Counted from the stretch's first letter, positions 18,825 to 29,692 are shown. The stretch: DNA of 64,000 bases from Hwanghaeella grinnelliae (GCF_004005845.1 NZ_SADE01000001.1:434001-498000); one strand, 5' to 3'. The notes: a model not told the origin generated them from the letters alone. Numbers and translations are program-made.

Positions 18825-19961
18825 CTATTCCGACTTCATCGCGGTGTATCGCTTCAGGTGATACTGCGCGTTGCCGAACAATGCGTTGATCATGGTCAAG
18901 CGTTTGAAGTAGTGGCCGATCGGCATATCGGCGGTCATGCCCATCCCGCCATGCAGCTGGATTGCTTCCTCGCCCACCAGTTTCGCCGACTGACCGCATT
19001 TCACCTTCACCGCCGCCGCAGCTTCGGCGCGTTCTGCCGGGCTGCAATCGTCCAACAAGGCGGCAGCCCGATAGGTCAAGGCGCGTGAGAATTGATGCGC
19101 GGAATACATGTCCGCCATCTTGTGCTGCAGGGCCTGGAAGCTGGAAAGCGGGCGGCCGAACTGTTTGCGTTCCTTGGTATAGTCGACGGTGAGGGCCACC
19201 GCTTGTTCCATTGCGCCGGACGCTTCGGCCGCGAAAAAGACACAGGCCCGGTCAACGACGGCTTCGATGATCGATAGCCCTTTGTCTTTCACCCCCAGGA
19301 TGGCATCCGCGCCCACCCGTACATCGGTGAAGGTGACTTCCGCCGCGCGCAATCCGTCGACGGTTTGGTGGCCACGCACGGAAACGCCTTCGGCGGCGCG
19401 GTCCAGCACGAAGAGGGTAATGCCGTCCCGGTCGCGTTGGGCGCCGGATGTCCGGGCCGACACGATCAGGCTGTCCGCCGACCCGCCGTGATAGACCAGC
19501 ATCTTTTGTCCGTTGATCTTGAAGCCGTCCCCATCGGTAGCAGCCGTCACGGCAACGTCGTTCAAATTGAACCGTGATTTGGGTTCGCTATGGGCGAAGG
19601 CCAGCAAGCGTTCGCCCGCGATCATTTCCGGCAGCAGCCGTTCGGCCAGCGGACCGCCCGCAAGGTCCAAAGCGGTCCCGGCGAGAATGACGGAGGACGC
19701 GAAGGGCTCAACTACCAAGCCCTTGCCCAACGCCTCCATCAACACCGCCATGTCGACACCTGTGCCGCCGAAGCCGCCATGTTCTTCCTTGAAGGGCAAG
19801 CCCAGCCAGCCGAGTTCGGCAAAGGTCGCCCAGTTTTCGCGGCTGAAGCCTTCCTCGCTGTCGATCAGTTTCTGGCGCGCTTCGATGGTGTAGTCGTTCT
19901 GCACCAACCGTTCGGCAGAATCCTTGATGAGTTGCTGTTCGTCCGTCAGCCAAACCGACAT
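18825..19961 (-). CDS. Acyl-CoA dehydrogenase small subunit (PimD-like)
   Basis: A 378-residue acyl-CoA dehydrogenase-fold protein. At the C-terminal position where homotetrameric enzymes have the base glutamate (Y-E-G-T), this protein reads F-G-N-A. That is the pattern of a non-catalytic or second-type subunit in heteromeric dehydrogenases. Immediately upstream lies a longer, different acyl-CoA dehydrogenase, so the two probably form an alpha2-beta2 enzyme such as pimeloyl-CoA dehydrogenase PimCD or the mycobacterial steroid FadE pairs. Two further functions cannot be excluded. It starts with ATG at 19961, 38 bp after the large-subunit stop. Confidence 0.88.
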   Translation of the reverse strand: MSVWLTDEQQLIKDSAERLVQNDYTIEARQKLIDSEEGFSRENWATFAELGWLGLPFKEEHGGFGGTGVDMAVLMEALGKGLVVEPFASSVILAGTALDLAGGPLAERLLPEMIAGERLLAFAHSEPKSRFNLNDVAVTAATDGDGFKINGQKMLVYHGGSADSLIVSARTSGAQRDRDGITLFVLDRAAEGVSVRGHQTVDGLRAAEVTFTDVRVGADAILGVKDKGLSIIEAVVDRACVFFAAEASGAMEQAVALTVDYTKERKQFGRPLSSFQALQHKMADMYSAHQFSRALTYRAAALLDDCSPAERAEAAAAVKVKCGQSAKLVGEEAIQLHGGMGMTADMPIGHYFKRLTMINALFGNAQYHLKRYTAMKSE

Positions 19962-19999
19962 GGTTTCCGTTCCCCTTGGCCTTAGTTTTTTGGTTGGCC

Positions 20000-21196
20000 T
20001 TACAGGCCAAGCACGCGCTTGGCGATGATTTCACGTTGGATCTCGTTGGACCCGCCATAGATCGAGGCCTTGCGCCAATTGAAGTAAATCGGCGCGGCCG
20101 TCGCGGCATAGTCAGGGCCGATGCCCGGCTCGTTCGCGTGGATGTCCCAGGTGTCCGGCGCAAAGGCATGGGCATGGTTGCCGACCGCCTCGACCGCCAA
20201 TTCGGTGATGGCCTGTTGAACCTCGACACCCTTGATCTTCAGAATGGAGGCTTCAGGCCCCGGCGGGTTGCCGCGCGCTTCGCCTTCCAAGGCCCCGATG
20301 ACCATGGCTTCCAATGCGAACAATTCGATTTCGACTTGCGATACCCGTTCTTGGAAATCGGTGTCTTCGGCCAGTGTGATGTCGCCGTTGACCTCATGTT
20401 CCGCGATGGTCTTCAAGCGCGCCAACTGCCGTTTCGACCGGCCGACGGCGGCAATGCCCGTGCGTTCGTGACCCAGCAGGAACTTGGCATAGGTCCAGCC
20501 CTTGCCTTCCTCGCCGACCAGGTTTTCGACCGGTACGCGGACATCCTCGAAGAAGACGCTGTTGATCTCCACGTCCCCGTCAATCGTCTCGATTGGGGTG
20601 ACGCTGATTCCCGGCGTCTTCATGTCGATCAACAGGAAGCTGATGCCTTCCTGCTGCTTGCCGCTATCATCTGTGCGGACCAGGCAGAAAATCATGTCCG
20701 CATATTGCGCCAATGTGGTCCAGGTCTTCTGGCCGTTGACGATATAGTGGTCGCCGTCCCGCACCGCCTTAGTCCGCAGCGAGGACAAGTCGGACCCCGA
20801 TCCCGGTTCCGAATATCCTTGGCACCACCAGTCGTCGAAGGACAGGATGCGCGGCAGGTATTTGGCTTTCTGTTCAGCCGACCCGAAAGTGTAGATCACC
20901 GGGGCCACCATGCTGACACCGAAGGGTATGACGCGCGGGGTGCTGCCCAGCGCCAATTCCTCGTCATAGATATGGCGCTGGATCGGCGTCCAACCCGGGC
21001 CGCCGTATTCGACCGGCCAGTTGGGCGCGGCCCAGCCCTGCTCGAACATACGTTTGTGCCATTGAACGTAGTCGTTCTTATCGAGCGGATAGCCCAACTC
21101 CACTTTCCGCTTCGTCTCGGGGTCGAGTTTGTCGCGGATAAAGGCGCGGACTTCCTGCCGGAAAGCCTCGTCCTCGGCACTCAGAACCAATTCCAT
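20000..21196 (-). CDS. Acyl-CoA dehydrogenase large subunit (PimC-like)
   Basis: A 398-residue acyl-CoA dehydrogenase of the FadE17/PimC group. WCQGYSEPGSGSDLSS is the FAD/substrate segment, and the C-terminal end has SIYGGSNEIQREIIAKRVLGL, with the last part given as residues about 378-398. This class carries its catalytic base at the isovaleryl-CoA-dehydrogenase-like position rather than in the C-terminal loop. Paired with the adjacent small subunit, it would introduce the 2,3-double bond into a CoA-activated acid. It lies 31 bp downstream of the thiolase gene in the same array. Confidence 0.9.
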   Translation of the reverse strand: MELVLSAEDEAFRQEVRAFIRDKLDPETKRKVELGYPLDKNDYVQWHKRMFEQGWAAPNWPVEYGGPGWTPIQRHIYDEELALGSTPRVIPFGVSMVAPVIYTFGSAEQKAKYLPRILSFDDWWCQGYSEPGSGSDLSSLRTKAVRDGDHYIVNGQKTWTTLAQYADMIFCLVRTDDSGKQQEGISFLLIDMKTPGISVTPIETIDGDVEINSVFFEDVRVPVENLVGEEGKGWTYAKFLLGHERTGIAAVGRSKRQLARLKTIAEHEVNGDITLAEDTDFQERVSQVEIELFALEAMVIGALEGEARGNPPGPEASILKIKGVEVQQAITELAVEAVGNHAHAFAPDTWDIHANEPGIGPDYAATAAPIYFNWRKASIYGGSNEIQREIIAKRVLGL

Positions 21197-21227
21197 TATT
21201 TTCCTCCCTGCCGGGTTTTATACCCGG

Positions 21228-22409
21228 TCAGATAACCTCGAACAGGCCGGCCGCACCTTGGCCGCCGCCAATGCACATGGTGACGACGACATTCTTCGCG
21301 CCACGGCGCTTGCCTTCGATCAGCGCATGGCCGACCAGACGTGCGGCGGTCATGCCGAAGGGATGCCCGACGGCAATCGATCCGCCGTTCACATTCAGGA
21401 TGTCGTTCGGAATGCCCAGCTTGTCGCGGCAGTAAAGAACCTGAACCGCAAAAGCTTCGTTCAATTCCCAAAGGTCGATGTCGTCCATCTTCAGGCCGGT
21501 CCGTTCCAACAGGCGTGGCACCGCGTAGATCGGGCCGATCCCCATTTCATCGGGTTCGCAGCCGGCAACGGCGAAGCCGCGGAAGTAACCCAGCGGTTCA
21601 ATTCCGAGGCGCTCTGCTTCCTTCGCGTCCATGACGACGGAGGCGGATGCACCGTCAGAGAGCTGGCTGGCATTGCCGGCGGTGACGAACTTGTCCGGCC
21701 CCATGACCGGCTGCAGGCCGGCAAGACCTTCAAGCTTCGTGTCCGGCCGGTTGCATTCGTCCTGGGCGATCGTGACTTCTTCTTCCCAGGACTCTTTGGT
21801 TTCCTTGTTGGTCACGATCTTGGTCGTGGTGATAGGGACGATTTCGTCGTCGAATTTGCCGGCCTGTTGGGCGGCGGCGGTGCGCTGCTGGGACTGCAGG
21901 CCGAATTCGTCCTGCGCCTCGCGGCTGACGCCATAGCGTTTGGCTACCACATCGGCGGTGTCGATCATGCTCATCCACAGATCCGGCTTATGTTCCATAA
22001 GCCAGGCTTCTTTGTAGAAATGATTGTTCCGGTGCGGTTGAACCAGGCTGATCGATTCGACCCCGCCCGCGACCATGGCCGGTGCCCCTTCCATCACCAC
22101 CCGTTGGGCCGCCATGGCGATTGCCTGCATGCCGGAACTGCAGAACCGGTTGACGGTTGTGCCTGCGGCGGTCACCGGAAGGCCGGCGCGGATCGCGGCC
22201 AGACGCGCGACGTTCTCACCGGTTGCCCCTTCGGGGAAACCGCAGCCCAGGACCACGTCTTCGATCATGCTCGGGTCTATGCCGGCTTTCGCGACTGCAT
22301 GCTGAATGGCATGTCCCGCCATCGTCGCACCATGGGTGTTGTTGAAGGCGCCGCGGAACGCTTTGCCGATGGCGGTACGGGCCGTTGAGGCGATAACGGC
22401 TTCACGCAT
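21228..22409 (-). CDS. Acetyl-CoA acyltransferase (thiolase)
   Basis: A 393-residue thiolase. The nucleophilic cysteine is in [11 protein letters not shown] near residue 88, the active-site histidine in [17 protein letters not shown], and the second cysteine in [11 protein letters not shown] close to the C-terminus. It carries out the thiolytic cleavage that ends beta-oxidation. It lies 29 bp after the FadB-like gene and upstream of the paired dehydrogenases, making a complete beta-oxidation set, in line with a PimB-type role. Confidence 0.95.
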   Translation of the reverse strand: MREAVIASTARTAIGKAFRGAFNNTHGATMAGHAIQHAVAKAGIDPSMIEDVVLGCGFPEGATGENVARLAAIRAGLPVTAAGTTVNRFCSSGMQAIAMAAQRVVMEGAPAMVAGGVESISLVQPHRNNHFYKEAWLMEHKPDLWMSMIDTADVVAKRYGVSREAQDEFGLQSQQRTAAAQQAGKFDDEIVPITTTKIVTNKETKESWEEEVTIAQDECNRPDTKLEGLAGLQPVMGPDKFVTAGNASQLSDGASASVVMDAKEAERLGIEPLGYFRGFAVAGCEPDEMGIGPIYAVPRLLERTGLKMDDIDLWELNEAFAVQVLYCRDKLGIPNDILNVNGGSIAVGHPFGMTAARLVGHALIEGKRRGAKNVVVTMCIGGGQGAAGLFEVI

Positions 22410-22438
22410 GGATATATCCTCCTGTAAATGCGCTTCGC

Positions 22439-24535
22439 TTAGAGATCGGCGAAGCGTTTGTCTGCCTTGGCCAATTTTTCGAGGAGCGGTGCGGGCTTCA
22501 TCAGATCGCCATGCTGCTCGTGGAATTCACACATTTTGTCATAGACCGTCTTCACACCGACGGTGTCCGCATAGAACATCGGGCCGCCGCGATACCGCGG
22601 GAAGCCATAGCCGAACAGCCAGACGATATCGATGTCGCAAGGGCGCATGGCGATGCCTTCTTCCAGCACTTTCGCGCCCTCGTTGATCAACGGATAAAGA
22701 CAGCGTTCGACGATCTCCTGATCCGAAATCTTCCGTCGTTCGATGCCCAGGCGCTTGGACGTCTCGACCACGATTTCCTCGACCTTGGCGGAGGGCGTCG
22801 GCGTCCTGCCGTCGTCGTAATCGTGCCAGCCGCCCCCGGTCTTCTGGCCGAACCGGCCTAATTCGCAAATCTGATCGGCAATGTCCGAATAGCGCAGGTT
22901 GTTCGGGTTCTCGGCGCGTTGCCGTTTGCGAATCCGCCAACCGACATCGTTGCCGGCAAGGTCCATCATGGCGAACGGCCCCATCGGAAAGCCAAAGTCA
23001 TAGATCGCCTTGTCCACTTGGGCGGGCAGGGCGCCTTCCTCAAGCAGGAAACCGGCTTCGCGCAAATATGGGCCCAGCATCCGATTGCCGACAAATCCGT
23101 CGCAGACGCCGACCAGAACGCCAACCTTCTTCAGCTTTTTCGACAGGTCCATGACCGTCGCGATGGTTTCCGGCGCGGTTTTCTCCCCCCGCACGTTTTC
23201 CATCAGCTTCATGACATTCGCAGGGCTGAAGAAGTGGGTGCCGATCACCGATTCCGGCCGGCTGGTGGCGGCCGCGATGACGTTGATATCCAGCATCGAG
23301 GTGTTGGTTGCCAGGATCGCGCCGGGCTTGGCGACGCTGTCCAAGGCCCCGAAGATCTGTTTCTTCAGGTCCATTTCCTCGAAAACCGCTTCGACGATGA
23401 CATCGGCCTCCGACAGGGCGGCCATATCGGTCGCCCCGGTGATCAACGTCATTCGGGAATCCATGTCTTCCTGGGTCATCCGGCCTTTGTCCACGGTCGC
23501 CTGATAGTTCTTGGCGATCGTCTCCAATCCCCTGTCCAGGGCCGCCGGATCGTTCTCGACCACGGTCACGGGGATGCCCGCATTGGCGAAGTTCATGGTA
23601 ATCCCACCACCCATTGTGCCGCAGCCGATGACACCGGCAGTCGCGATTTCCTTGACCGGCGTGTCTTTCGGGACATCGGGGATTTTGGCGACTTCCCGTT
23701 CGGCGAAAAAGGCATGGCGCTGGGATGCAGCCTGGCTGGAACCCACCAACCCCTTGAAAATTTCGCGCTCCTTGGCGAGGCCTTCCGGCCCGGGCAGGGT
23801 CGCCGCGGCTTTTACGGCCTCAATGCAGGCGAAAGGCGCGTCGAAACCGCGGGCCTTCTTAGCGATTGATTTGGCGAATTCGTCGAAGACCCCCGGATTG
23901 GCGCGGGCCTCGGCAATTTTCTCTTCGATTTCCATGGTTCGGCGCAGCGCACCGCTTGCCGCCAGCCGTTCCGCCGCGGCGAGGGCGGCTTCCAAGGGGT
24001 CGCCTTCGACGACCTCGTCCACGTAACCCAGCTTCTGTGCCTTCGCGGCCGGGGCCAGTTCCCCCGACGTGATCAGCTTCAATGCGGCCTCAACCCCGGT
24101 CAGGCGCGGCAGGCGCTGGGTGCCCCCGGCGCCCGGAATGATGCCAAGCGTCACTTCCGGCAGGCCCAGGCGCGTTTTTGTTGAGGCAACCCGGTAATGG
24201 CAGGAAAGGGCGGTTTCCAGACCGCCGCCGGCCGCGACCCCGTGGATCGCCGCGACGACCGGTTTTTTCGAATTTTCGATGCGCAGGCAGACGCTGGGCA
24301 GGTTCGGATCGGCCAGCGAGCGCGGGGTGCCGAATTCGCTGATGTCGGCGCCGGCGCTGAACATGCGCCCGGCCCCCTTTATGACGACAGCGGTGACCGC
24401 GTCGTCCGCTTCGGCCTGGTCCAGGGCTTCCGAAATACCGGTCCGAAGTGCCAGACCCAGGCCGTTTACCGGCGGATTGTTCAGCGACAGGACAAGAATC
24501 GACCCATGCCGCTCAATCAGAACCGCATCACTCAT
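22439..24535 (-). CDS. Bifunctional enoyl-CoA hydratase / 3-hydroxyacyl-CoA dehydrogenase (FadB/PimF-like)
   Basis: A 698-residue fusion. The N-terminal crotonase domain spans about 1-190 ([10 protein letters not shown] oxyanion region, [15 protein letters not shown]). The central NAD-binding domain begins at [12 protein letters not shown] near residue 300 and is followed by two 3-hydroxyacyl-CoA dehydrogenase C-terminal domains ([28 protein letters not shown]). It hydrates and then oxidises enoyl-CoAs. I took the ATG at 24535, which has GGGGGGAAAG upstream; nine further in-frame codons exist. It lies 48 bp after livF, linking transport and beta-oxidation. Confidence 0.95.
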   Translation of the reverse strand: MSDAVLIERHGSILVLSLNNPPVNGLGLALRTGISEALDQAEADDAVTAVVIKGAGRMFSAGADISEFGTPRSLADPNLPSVCLRIENSKKPVVAAIHGVAAGGGLETALSCHYRVASTKTRLGLPEVTLGIIPGAGGTQRLPRLTGVEAALKLITSGELAPAAKAQKLGYVDEVVEGDPLEAALAAAERLAASGALRRTMEIEEKIAEARANPGVFDEFAKSIAKKARGFDAPFACIEAVKAAATLPGPEGLAKEREIFKGLVGSSQAASQRHAFFAEREVAKIPDVPKDTPVKEIATAGVIGCGTMGGGITMNFANAGIPVTVVENDPAALDRGLETIAKNYQATVDKGRMTQEDMDSRMTLITGATDMAALSEADVIVEAVFEEMDLKKQIFGALDSVAKPGAILATNTSMLDINVIAAATSRPESVIGTHFFSPANVMKLMENVRGEKTAPETIATVMDLSKKLKKVGVLVGVCDGFVGNRMLGPYLREAGFLLEEGALPAQVDKAIYDFGFPMGPFAMMDLAGNDVGWRIRKRQRAENPNNLRYSDIADQICELGRFGQKTGGGWHDYDDGRTPTPSAKVEEIVVETSKRLGIERRKISDQEIVERCLYPLINEGAKVLEEGIAMRPCDIDIVWLFGYGFPRYRGGPMFYADTVGVKTVYDKMCEFHEQHGDLMKPAPLLEKLAKADKRFADL

Positions 24536-24583
24536 GACAGGACTTTCCCCCCAATTACCCAAAAAAGCGTGCCCAACAGCGTT

Positions 24584-25279
24584 CTAGACCTCAAGCCATT
24601 CAGACCGGATCTGCGCGTCGTTGAGTAAGGCTTCCGGCGTTCCGTCGAACACCATATGGCCGTGCCCCATAACATAGACACGATGCGAAATACGCAACGC
24701 TATTGTCAGTTTCTGCTCGACCAGAAGGATGGAAACCTTGCGTCTCGCAATCTCTTCGAGCAAGCCTGCAACCTTCTCAACCATTTGCGGGCTAAGCCCT
24801 TCCGTGGGCTCGTCGATCATGATCAGATCCGGATCGCCCATCAATGTGCGACACATTGTCAGCATCTGCTGTTCGCCACCCGACAATGCGCCGGCGCGGA
24901 TATCGGCACGTTCCCGAAGGTTGGAGAACAGGTCGAACATGTCATCGATTGACCAACGCCCCTCCTGCTTCATGCTTTTCATGCCCAGAACCAGATTCTG
25001 GCGCACGGTCAGCGTCGGGAAGACGTCCCGGTTTTCCGGCACATAACCAATGCCCAGGCGGGCGATTTCATGCTGTTTCTTGCCCACCAGTTCGGTGCCG
25101 CGGAACTTGATGGAACCCTGTGGCGGCACTTCGCCCATGACGGCCTTGCAGGTGGTCGACCGACCGACGCCGTTACGCCCCAGCAGGCTGACGATTTCGC
25201 CTTCGGCTATGTCGAAGGAAACACCCTGCAGGATATGGCTCTTGCCATAGAAGGCTTGAAGATCGCGGACTTCCAACAT
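24584..25279 (-). CDS. livF: Liv-type ABC transporter ATPase LivF, with arginine in Walker A
   Basis: A 231-residue ABC ATPase, one of two nucleotide-binding subunits of a branched-chain amino acid/organic acid importer. The signature LSGGEQQM and Walker B LIMIDEPTEGL are intact. The Walker A reads GRNGVGRST: the invariant lysine is an arginine (codon CGG at the corresponding place, near 25158). This is unlikely to be a sequencing artefact in isolation because the rest of the domain is perfect. The start overlaps the livG stop by one base. Confidence 0.93.
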   Translation of the reverse strand: MLEVRDLQAFYGKSHILQGVSFDIAEGEIVSLLGRNGVGRSTTCKAVMGEVPPQGSIKFRGTELVGKKQHEIARLGIGYVPENRDVFPTLTVRQNLVLGMKSMKQEGRWSIDDMFDLFSNLRERADIRAGALSGGEQQMLTMCRTLMGDPDLIMIDEPTEGLSPQMVEKVAGLLEEIARRKVSILLVEQKLTIALRISHRVYVMGHGHMVFDGTPEALLNDAQIRSEWLEV

Positions 25280-26061
25280 CAGTGGGCGCCCCCAACCGTT
25301 TCGGTCTCTTCTTCCGGGGCCTCGCCAAGATAGGCCTCCTGGACCGCCTTGTTGTTGCGGATTTCCTCCGGCTTGCCGGTGGCGATGATCTCGCCATAGA
25401 CCAGGACCGAAATTCGATCCGCCAGGTCGAAGACGACGCCCATGTCATGTTCAACCATGACCAGGGTCTTGCCCTCCGTCACCCGGCGAATCAGCTCCAC
25501 CGTCTGGTCCGTTTCCGATGCGCTCATTCCCGCCGTCGGCTCGTCCAGCATGATGACATTCGCGCCGCCGGCGATGGTGATCCCGATTTCCAAGGTGCGT
25601 TGTTCCGCATATGTCAGCACCCCGGCCGGGATCGCCTGCCGATCGGTCAGGCCGATCATTTCCAGGATTTCGGATGTCCGCTCGTTTAAATCCTTCTGCC
25701 GGCCGACCAGTTTCCAGAAAGCGTATTTCAGCCCCATGCTCCACAACAGACCGCAGCGCACGTTTTCGAAAACCGTCATGCGCGGGAAGATATTGGTGAT
25801 CTGGAAGCTCCGGCTTAGCCCTTTGCGGGCGATTGCATAGGGTTCCAGCGTGGTGACGTCTTCTCCGTTCAGACCTATGCGCCCGCCAGTCTTGCTGTAT
25901 TTGCCGCTGATCAGGTGGAAAAGGGTCGATTTGCCCGCACCGTTCGGCCCGATAATGGCATGACGTTCGCCCGCCGGAATCTCCAGATCCACGCCCCGGA
26001 TGATCTGTGTTTCACCGAAATCCTTGCGGATCCCTTGCAGGCTCAAAGCGGAAGCGCTCAT
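25279..26061 (-). CDS. livG: Liv-type ABC transporter ATPase LivG
   Basis: A 260-residue ABC ATPase with a canonical Walker A (GPNGAGKST), Walker B VIMLDEPTAGMS and the C-terminal extension of LivG subunits. The signature motif reads LTYAEQR in place of LSGGQ, a variant seen in this subfamily. It would pair with the adjacent LivF, so the ATPase dimer has one ordinary and one arginine Walker A. The start overlaps the livM stop (ATGA). Confidence 0.95.
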   Translation of the reverse strand: MSASALSLQGIRKDFGETQIIRGVDLEIPAGERHAIIGPNGAGKSTLFHLISGKYSKTGGRIGLNGEDVTTLEPYAIARKGLSRSFQITNIFPRMTVFENVRCGLLWSMGLKYAFWKLVGRQKDLNERTSEILEMIGLTDRQAIPAGVLTYAEQRTLEIGITIAGGANVIMLDEPTAGMSASETDQTVELIRRVTEGKTLVMVEHDMGVVFDLADRISVLVYGEIIATGKPEEIRNNKAVQEAYLGEAPEEETETVGGAH

Positions 26062-27353
26062 CGGTCGCCTCCCTTTTCCGAGAAGTCATTGGCTTCCGCC
26101 CAGGCTTCCCTGACCTGCGGTGTCGCGCGGTAGGTCGTGTATGCGCCAATGGCGGTCACGGCCAAGGCCACGGCCCAGTTGGCCGGGTTATGGGTGTCGA
26201 CCGCCATCCAAAAGAAATGCGCCACGTTGTCGCCGACCGGCGCGTTGTTGTAGTGATTCAGCATCTCAAGCACAGCGACACCGCCGGCCAGGGCGACCAG
26301 CAGCGGAATACCGGCGATCATATAAGGTTTTGCAAGCTGGCCGAGCCGCCCGGCTTTCATGGCCGGCCCGTGCATCATCATCAAGCCGGTCAGGCCCGAA
26401 GGCACATACATCACCGTCAGGACGAAGAGCAGGCCGACATAAAGCAGCCAAAGTTCCGTGTGATTGCTCAAGACCGTTTGCAGCAGGGTCAGCAGTACCG
26501 CGCCGACGATCGGGCCGATGAAGAAGCCGATGCCCCCGATATAGGCCATCAATAGCACCCAGCCTGAGGTCGTCAGATTCAGGTTTTCCTCGGTCAGTAT
26601 TTCGTAGTTGATCGCGAACAATCCGCCCGCGATTCCGGCGAAGAAGCCCGACGCGCAGAAGGACATGAAGCGAACCTGACGCTGGCTGTACCCGACGAAT
26701 TCGGCCCGTTCCGGATTGTCCCGCACCGCGTTCGCCATACGCCCGGCGGGCGTGAGGGAGAAGAGGTACATCAGCGCCGCCGCGACGAAGACGATGACCG
26801 CGGTGAGGTAATAAACTTCGATCTCCTTCAGGAACTCGGTGCCGAAGACCGGTGGGCCCATGGTGCGGTCGCCGCTGACCCCTTCCTCACCGCCGAAAAA
26901 GACGACGAAGATGATTGAACAGGCCGCGATCAATTCGCCCACGCCGAGCGAGATCATCGCGAAGACCGTTCCGGCGCGTCTGGTCGAGAAACTGCCGATA
27001 ATGATGGCGAAGGCCAAGCCGAAGAGCCCGCCGATGAAAGGCAGAAACGGCAGCGGAATAGGCCAGCCGTCAACCTCGATATAATTCATGACATGGACGG
27101 AGAAGAATCCGCCCAGGCCGAAATATACCGCATGCCCGAATGACAGCATGCCGCCCTGGCCGAGCATCATGTTGTAGCTCAGTGCGAAGACGATGGAGAT
27201 GCCCATCTGGTTCATGATGGTGACCGAGACGGGCGAGGAGAAAATCACCGGCATCACCGCCAGCACGATCGCACAGACAATCCATATGCCGAAGGGGCCG
27301 AGAAGCGCCGGCATCCGCGCCGGTCCGGACGTGTTCGTTGAAGACCGCATCAT
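26058..27353 (-). CDS. livM: Liv-type ABC transporter permease LivM
   Basis: A 431-residue inner-membrane permease with about ten hydrophobic segments. The LSYNMMLGQGGMLSFGHAVYFGLG stretch, near residues 58-80, is the LivM/LivH EAA-like region. It is longer than LivM of E. coli-type systems because of a C-terminal extension of about 90 residues containing two extra hydrophobic helices (after MHGPAMKAG). It overlaps livH by 4 bp. Confidence 0.93.
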   Translation of the reverse strand: MMRSSTNTSGPARMPALLGPFGIWIVCAIVLAVMPVIFSSPVSVTIMNQMGISIVFALSYNMMLGQGGMLSFGHAVYFGLGGFFSVHVMNYIEVDGWPIPLPFLPFIGGLFGLAFAIIIGSFSTRRAGTVFAMISLGVGELIAACSIIFVVFFGGEEGVSGDRTMGPPVFGTEFLKEIEVYYLTAVIVFVAAALMYLFSLTPAGRMANAVRDNPERAEFVGYSQRQVRFMSFCASGFFAGIAGGLFAINYEILTEENLNLTTSGWVLLMAYIGGIGFFIGPIVGAVLLTLLQTVLSNHTELWLLYVGLLFVLTVMYVPSGLTGLMMMHGPAMKAGRLGQLAKPYMIAGIPLLVALAGGVAVLEMLNHYNNAPVGDNVAHFFWMAVDTHNPANWAVALAVTAIGAYTTYRATPQVREAWAEANDFSEKGGDR

Positions 27354-28297
27354 GTTTCCCGCTTACCCATAAGGCCGGTCGGCCGGAAAATCAGGATCAG
27401 GATCAACAATAGATAGGGCAAGATCGGCGCCACCTGCGGCAGGGACAGCGACCAGAGGTCCCGCAGGACATGATCGTCGCTGAAACTGACGCCGAGTAGA
27501 TCCAGCAGATCGGTCATCGAGTAGTCGAGCGCGATGGCGAAGGTTTGCAGCCAGCCGATCAGCAGCGAGGCCACGAAGGCGCCCGCCAGCGACCCCAGCC
27601 CGCCGACAACGATCACCACGAAAACAATGCTGCCCAATACGAAGGCCATGCCGGGGAAAGTGCCCAGGGCCGGTCCCGCGATGACGCCCGCCAACCCTGC
27701 CAGGGCGGAACCGACGCCGAAGACGCCCATGAACACCAGCGGCACGTTGTGACCCAAATTCGCGACGGTGTTCGGATGGGTGATCGCGGCTTGGATGATT
27801 AGGCCGACGCGCGTGCGTGTAAGCATCATCAGCAAGGCGATGAATATCCCGATAGAGATAAAGATCATAAAGGCCTTATAGGCCGGGAAGGATTGACCGA
27901 AGAGGGTGAACAGCGGGAAATCCAGCAACTCGGGCTCGTGGTAGTCCTTCGTTGCCTTGCCCCAGAAGAACTGCACCACTTCTTCAATCAGGAAGGCGAG
28001 GCCGAAGGTGAAGACAAGCTCTGCAACATGGCCCCAGCGGTGCACATAGCGCAGGCCGTAACGCTGGATTAACGCGCCGACTACGCCCACCAGGATCGGC
28101 GCGAATATCAACCCGACCCAAAAGCCCATATAGCCGCTGATCGTATAGGCGAAATACGCGCCCAGCATATAGAAGCTGGCATGTGCGAAATTGAGAACGC
28201 CCATCATGCTGAAGATCAGCGTCAATCCGCTGGACAGCATGAACAGAAGCAGGCCCGTCACCAGACCGTTCAATAAGGAAAAGACGACTAACTCCAC
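27350..28297 (-). CDS. livH: Liv-type ABC transporter permease LivH
   Basis: A 315-residue permease with eight or so transmembrane segments. GLTLIFSMMGVLNFAHASFYMLG, at about residues 24-46, and the late GGLGSLAGAFVASLLIG stretch are characteristic of LivH. It follows the first substrate-binding gene by 144 bp, a gap that holds short GC-rich dyads but no gene, and is coupled to livM by ATGA. Confidence 0.95.
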   Translation of the reverse strand: MELVVFSLLNGLVTGLLLFMLSSGLTLIFSMMGVLNFAHASFYMLGAYFAYTISGYMGFWVGLIFAPILVGVVGALIQRYGLRYVHRWGHVAELVFTFGLAFLIEEVVQFFWGKATKDYHEPELLDFPLFTLFGQSFPAYKAFMIFISIGIFIALLMMLTRTRVGLIIQAAITHPNTVANLGHNVPLVFMGVFGVGSALAGLAGVIAGPALGTFPGMAFVLGSIVFVVIVVGGLGSLAGAFVASLLIGWLQTFAIALDYSMTDLLDLLGVSFSDDHVLRDLWSLSLPQVAPILPYLLLILILIFRPTGLMGKRET

Positions 28298-28441
28298 CGT
28301 ACCCCCGCGTGGCTTGTTCCCGACTTAAAGCGTTGATGATCCGGGTGACGAGGAACCCGCCCCTTGTCCCGGTAGTGAAACGGCGGCTCGGCGATAAGGT
28401 CGAATGACGTCACGCCGGGCCGCCCTTTCGGTCGGCGCGCC

Positions 28442-29692
28442 TTATGACGGCCGTTTCATCTCGCAACTGGTCGGAAGGTCCTTACCGGCTTCCTTGACCG
28501 TTTTCTCGGTCAATAGGCCATAGCCGGAATTGTCGGCATCGACCTCGATGTTTTTATCCGTATGGACGGTGATATTTACGTCCTGGATAATTTGGTGGTC
28601 GCTGGCCCGCATATGAACCTTGCGGCCATAGATGTTGGTGAAGTCCATGCCTTCCAGCGCGGTTGCGACCGCTACGGGATCGTCCGTTCCGGCAGCTTCC
28701 ATCGCCTTCGCCAGCATCTGGATCGTGCCGATGATGCGCGGCTGGTTCAGATCCTTGTCCGGATTGACCTTCTTGAAACCCTCGTTGAAGGCTTTGAACT
28801 CGGCGCTGGGTGGGTTGAAGGTGCCTTCGTGAACGACGCGGATGACGTCCACGCCCTTGTCCGCGAAGGTCGCGGTGATACCGTCATGGGCCCCGTAATA
28901 GGTGAAGATCGGCGCGTCCACGCCGGCTTCCACGATGGCCTTGCCCAGGCCGACCATGTCCGCCCCCCAGTTGCCGGTGATAACCGCGTCCGCGCCCGAT
29001 GATTTGATTTTGGTGGCGTAGGGCGTGAAGTCCTTCACTTTGCCGATCGGGTGCAACTCGTTCCCGACGATTTCGATATCGGGGCGTTTGGCACCGATGA
29101 ACTTCACCGCGGCGGCGGCCACGGCTTTCCCGAAGGAATAGTCCTGCCCGATGATGTAGACCTTTTTGATGTCCTGGTCTTCGGCGATGACGTCGGTCAG
29201 CGCGTCCATCTTGATGTCCGCATTGGCGTCGAAGCGGAAGTGCCAGAAATTGCACTTCTCGTTGGTCAGCGCCGGGTCGACCGCCGAATAGTTCAGGAAG
29301 ATGATGCGCTGGTCCGGATTACGCCGGTTATGCTTGTTGATGGCATCGGTCAATGCGTTGGCGACGCCGGAGCTGTTCCCCTGGACGATATAGTGGATGC
29401 CTTCGCTGATCGCGCGCTTCAACTGGATCAGGCTTTCCTTCGGGCTGATCTTGTTGTCCATCGGAACAATTTCGAACATCCGACCGCCAAGCACGCCACC
29501 TTTGTCGTTGACCAAGGTCTGCGCTGCATATTCGAAGGTTCGGTAGCCGGATTCACCTGTTGTAGCGAAGGGACCCGACAGCGGGTCGATGAAGGCGATA
29601 CGGATATTGTCTGCCGCGAAAGACGCGCCGGTAAAGCTTGCGGCCAGTAACGCGGTCGCAGTTAGAGTCCTGACTTTCTTGATAATTCCCAT
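28442..29692 (-). CDS. ABC transporter substrate-binding protein, LivK-like (copy 1)
   Basis: A 416-residue periplasmic-binding-protein type I protein. A signal peptide ends near residue 26-27 (TGASFA). The mature part begins IAFIDPLSGPFATTG, the usual ligand-lobe opening. It is the closer of two tandem paralogues upstream of livH and most likely the main receptor of this transporter. Both copies keep a pair of cysteines (CNFWHFRFDA and LPTSC near the C-terminus), which could form a disulfide. The ligand cannot be read from sequence; the operon suggests an organic acid. Confidence 0.92.
   Translation of the reverse strand: MGIIKKVRTLTATALLAASFTGASFAADNIRIAFIDPLSGPFATTGESGYRTFEYAAQTLVNDKGGVLGGRMFEIVPMDNKISPKESLIQLKRAISEGIHYIVQGNSSGVANALTDAINKHNRRNPDQRIIFLNYSAVDPALTNEKCNFWHFRFDANADIKMDALTDVIAEDQDIKKVYIIGQDYSFGKAVAAAAVKFIGAKRPDIEIVGNELHPIGKVKDFTPYATKIKSSGADAVITGNWGADMVGLGKAIVEAGVDAPIFTYYGAHDGITATFADKGVDVIRVVHEGTFNPPSAEFKAFNEGFKKVNPDKDLNQPRIIGTIQMLAKAMEAAGTDDPVAVATALEGMDFTNIYGRKVHMRASDHQIIQDVNITVHTDKNIEVDADNSGYGLLTEKTVKEAGKDLPTSCEMKRPS

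Noticed and set aside
19976-22388. Two 419-residue plus-strand open frames opposite the large acyl-CoA dehydrogenase and thiolase
   Set aside because: No recognisable domain or ribosome site, and both opposite strands encode well-conserved enzymes.
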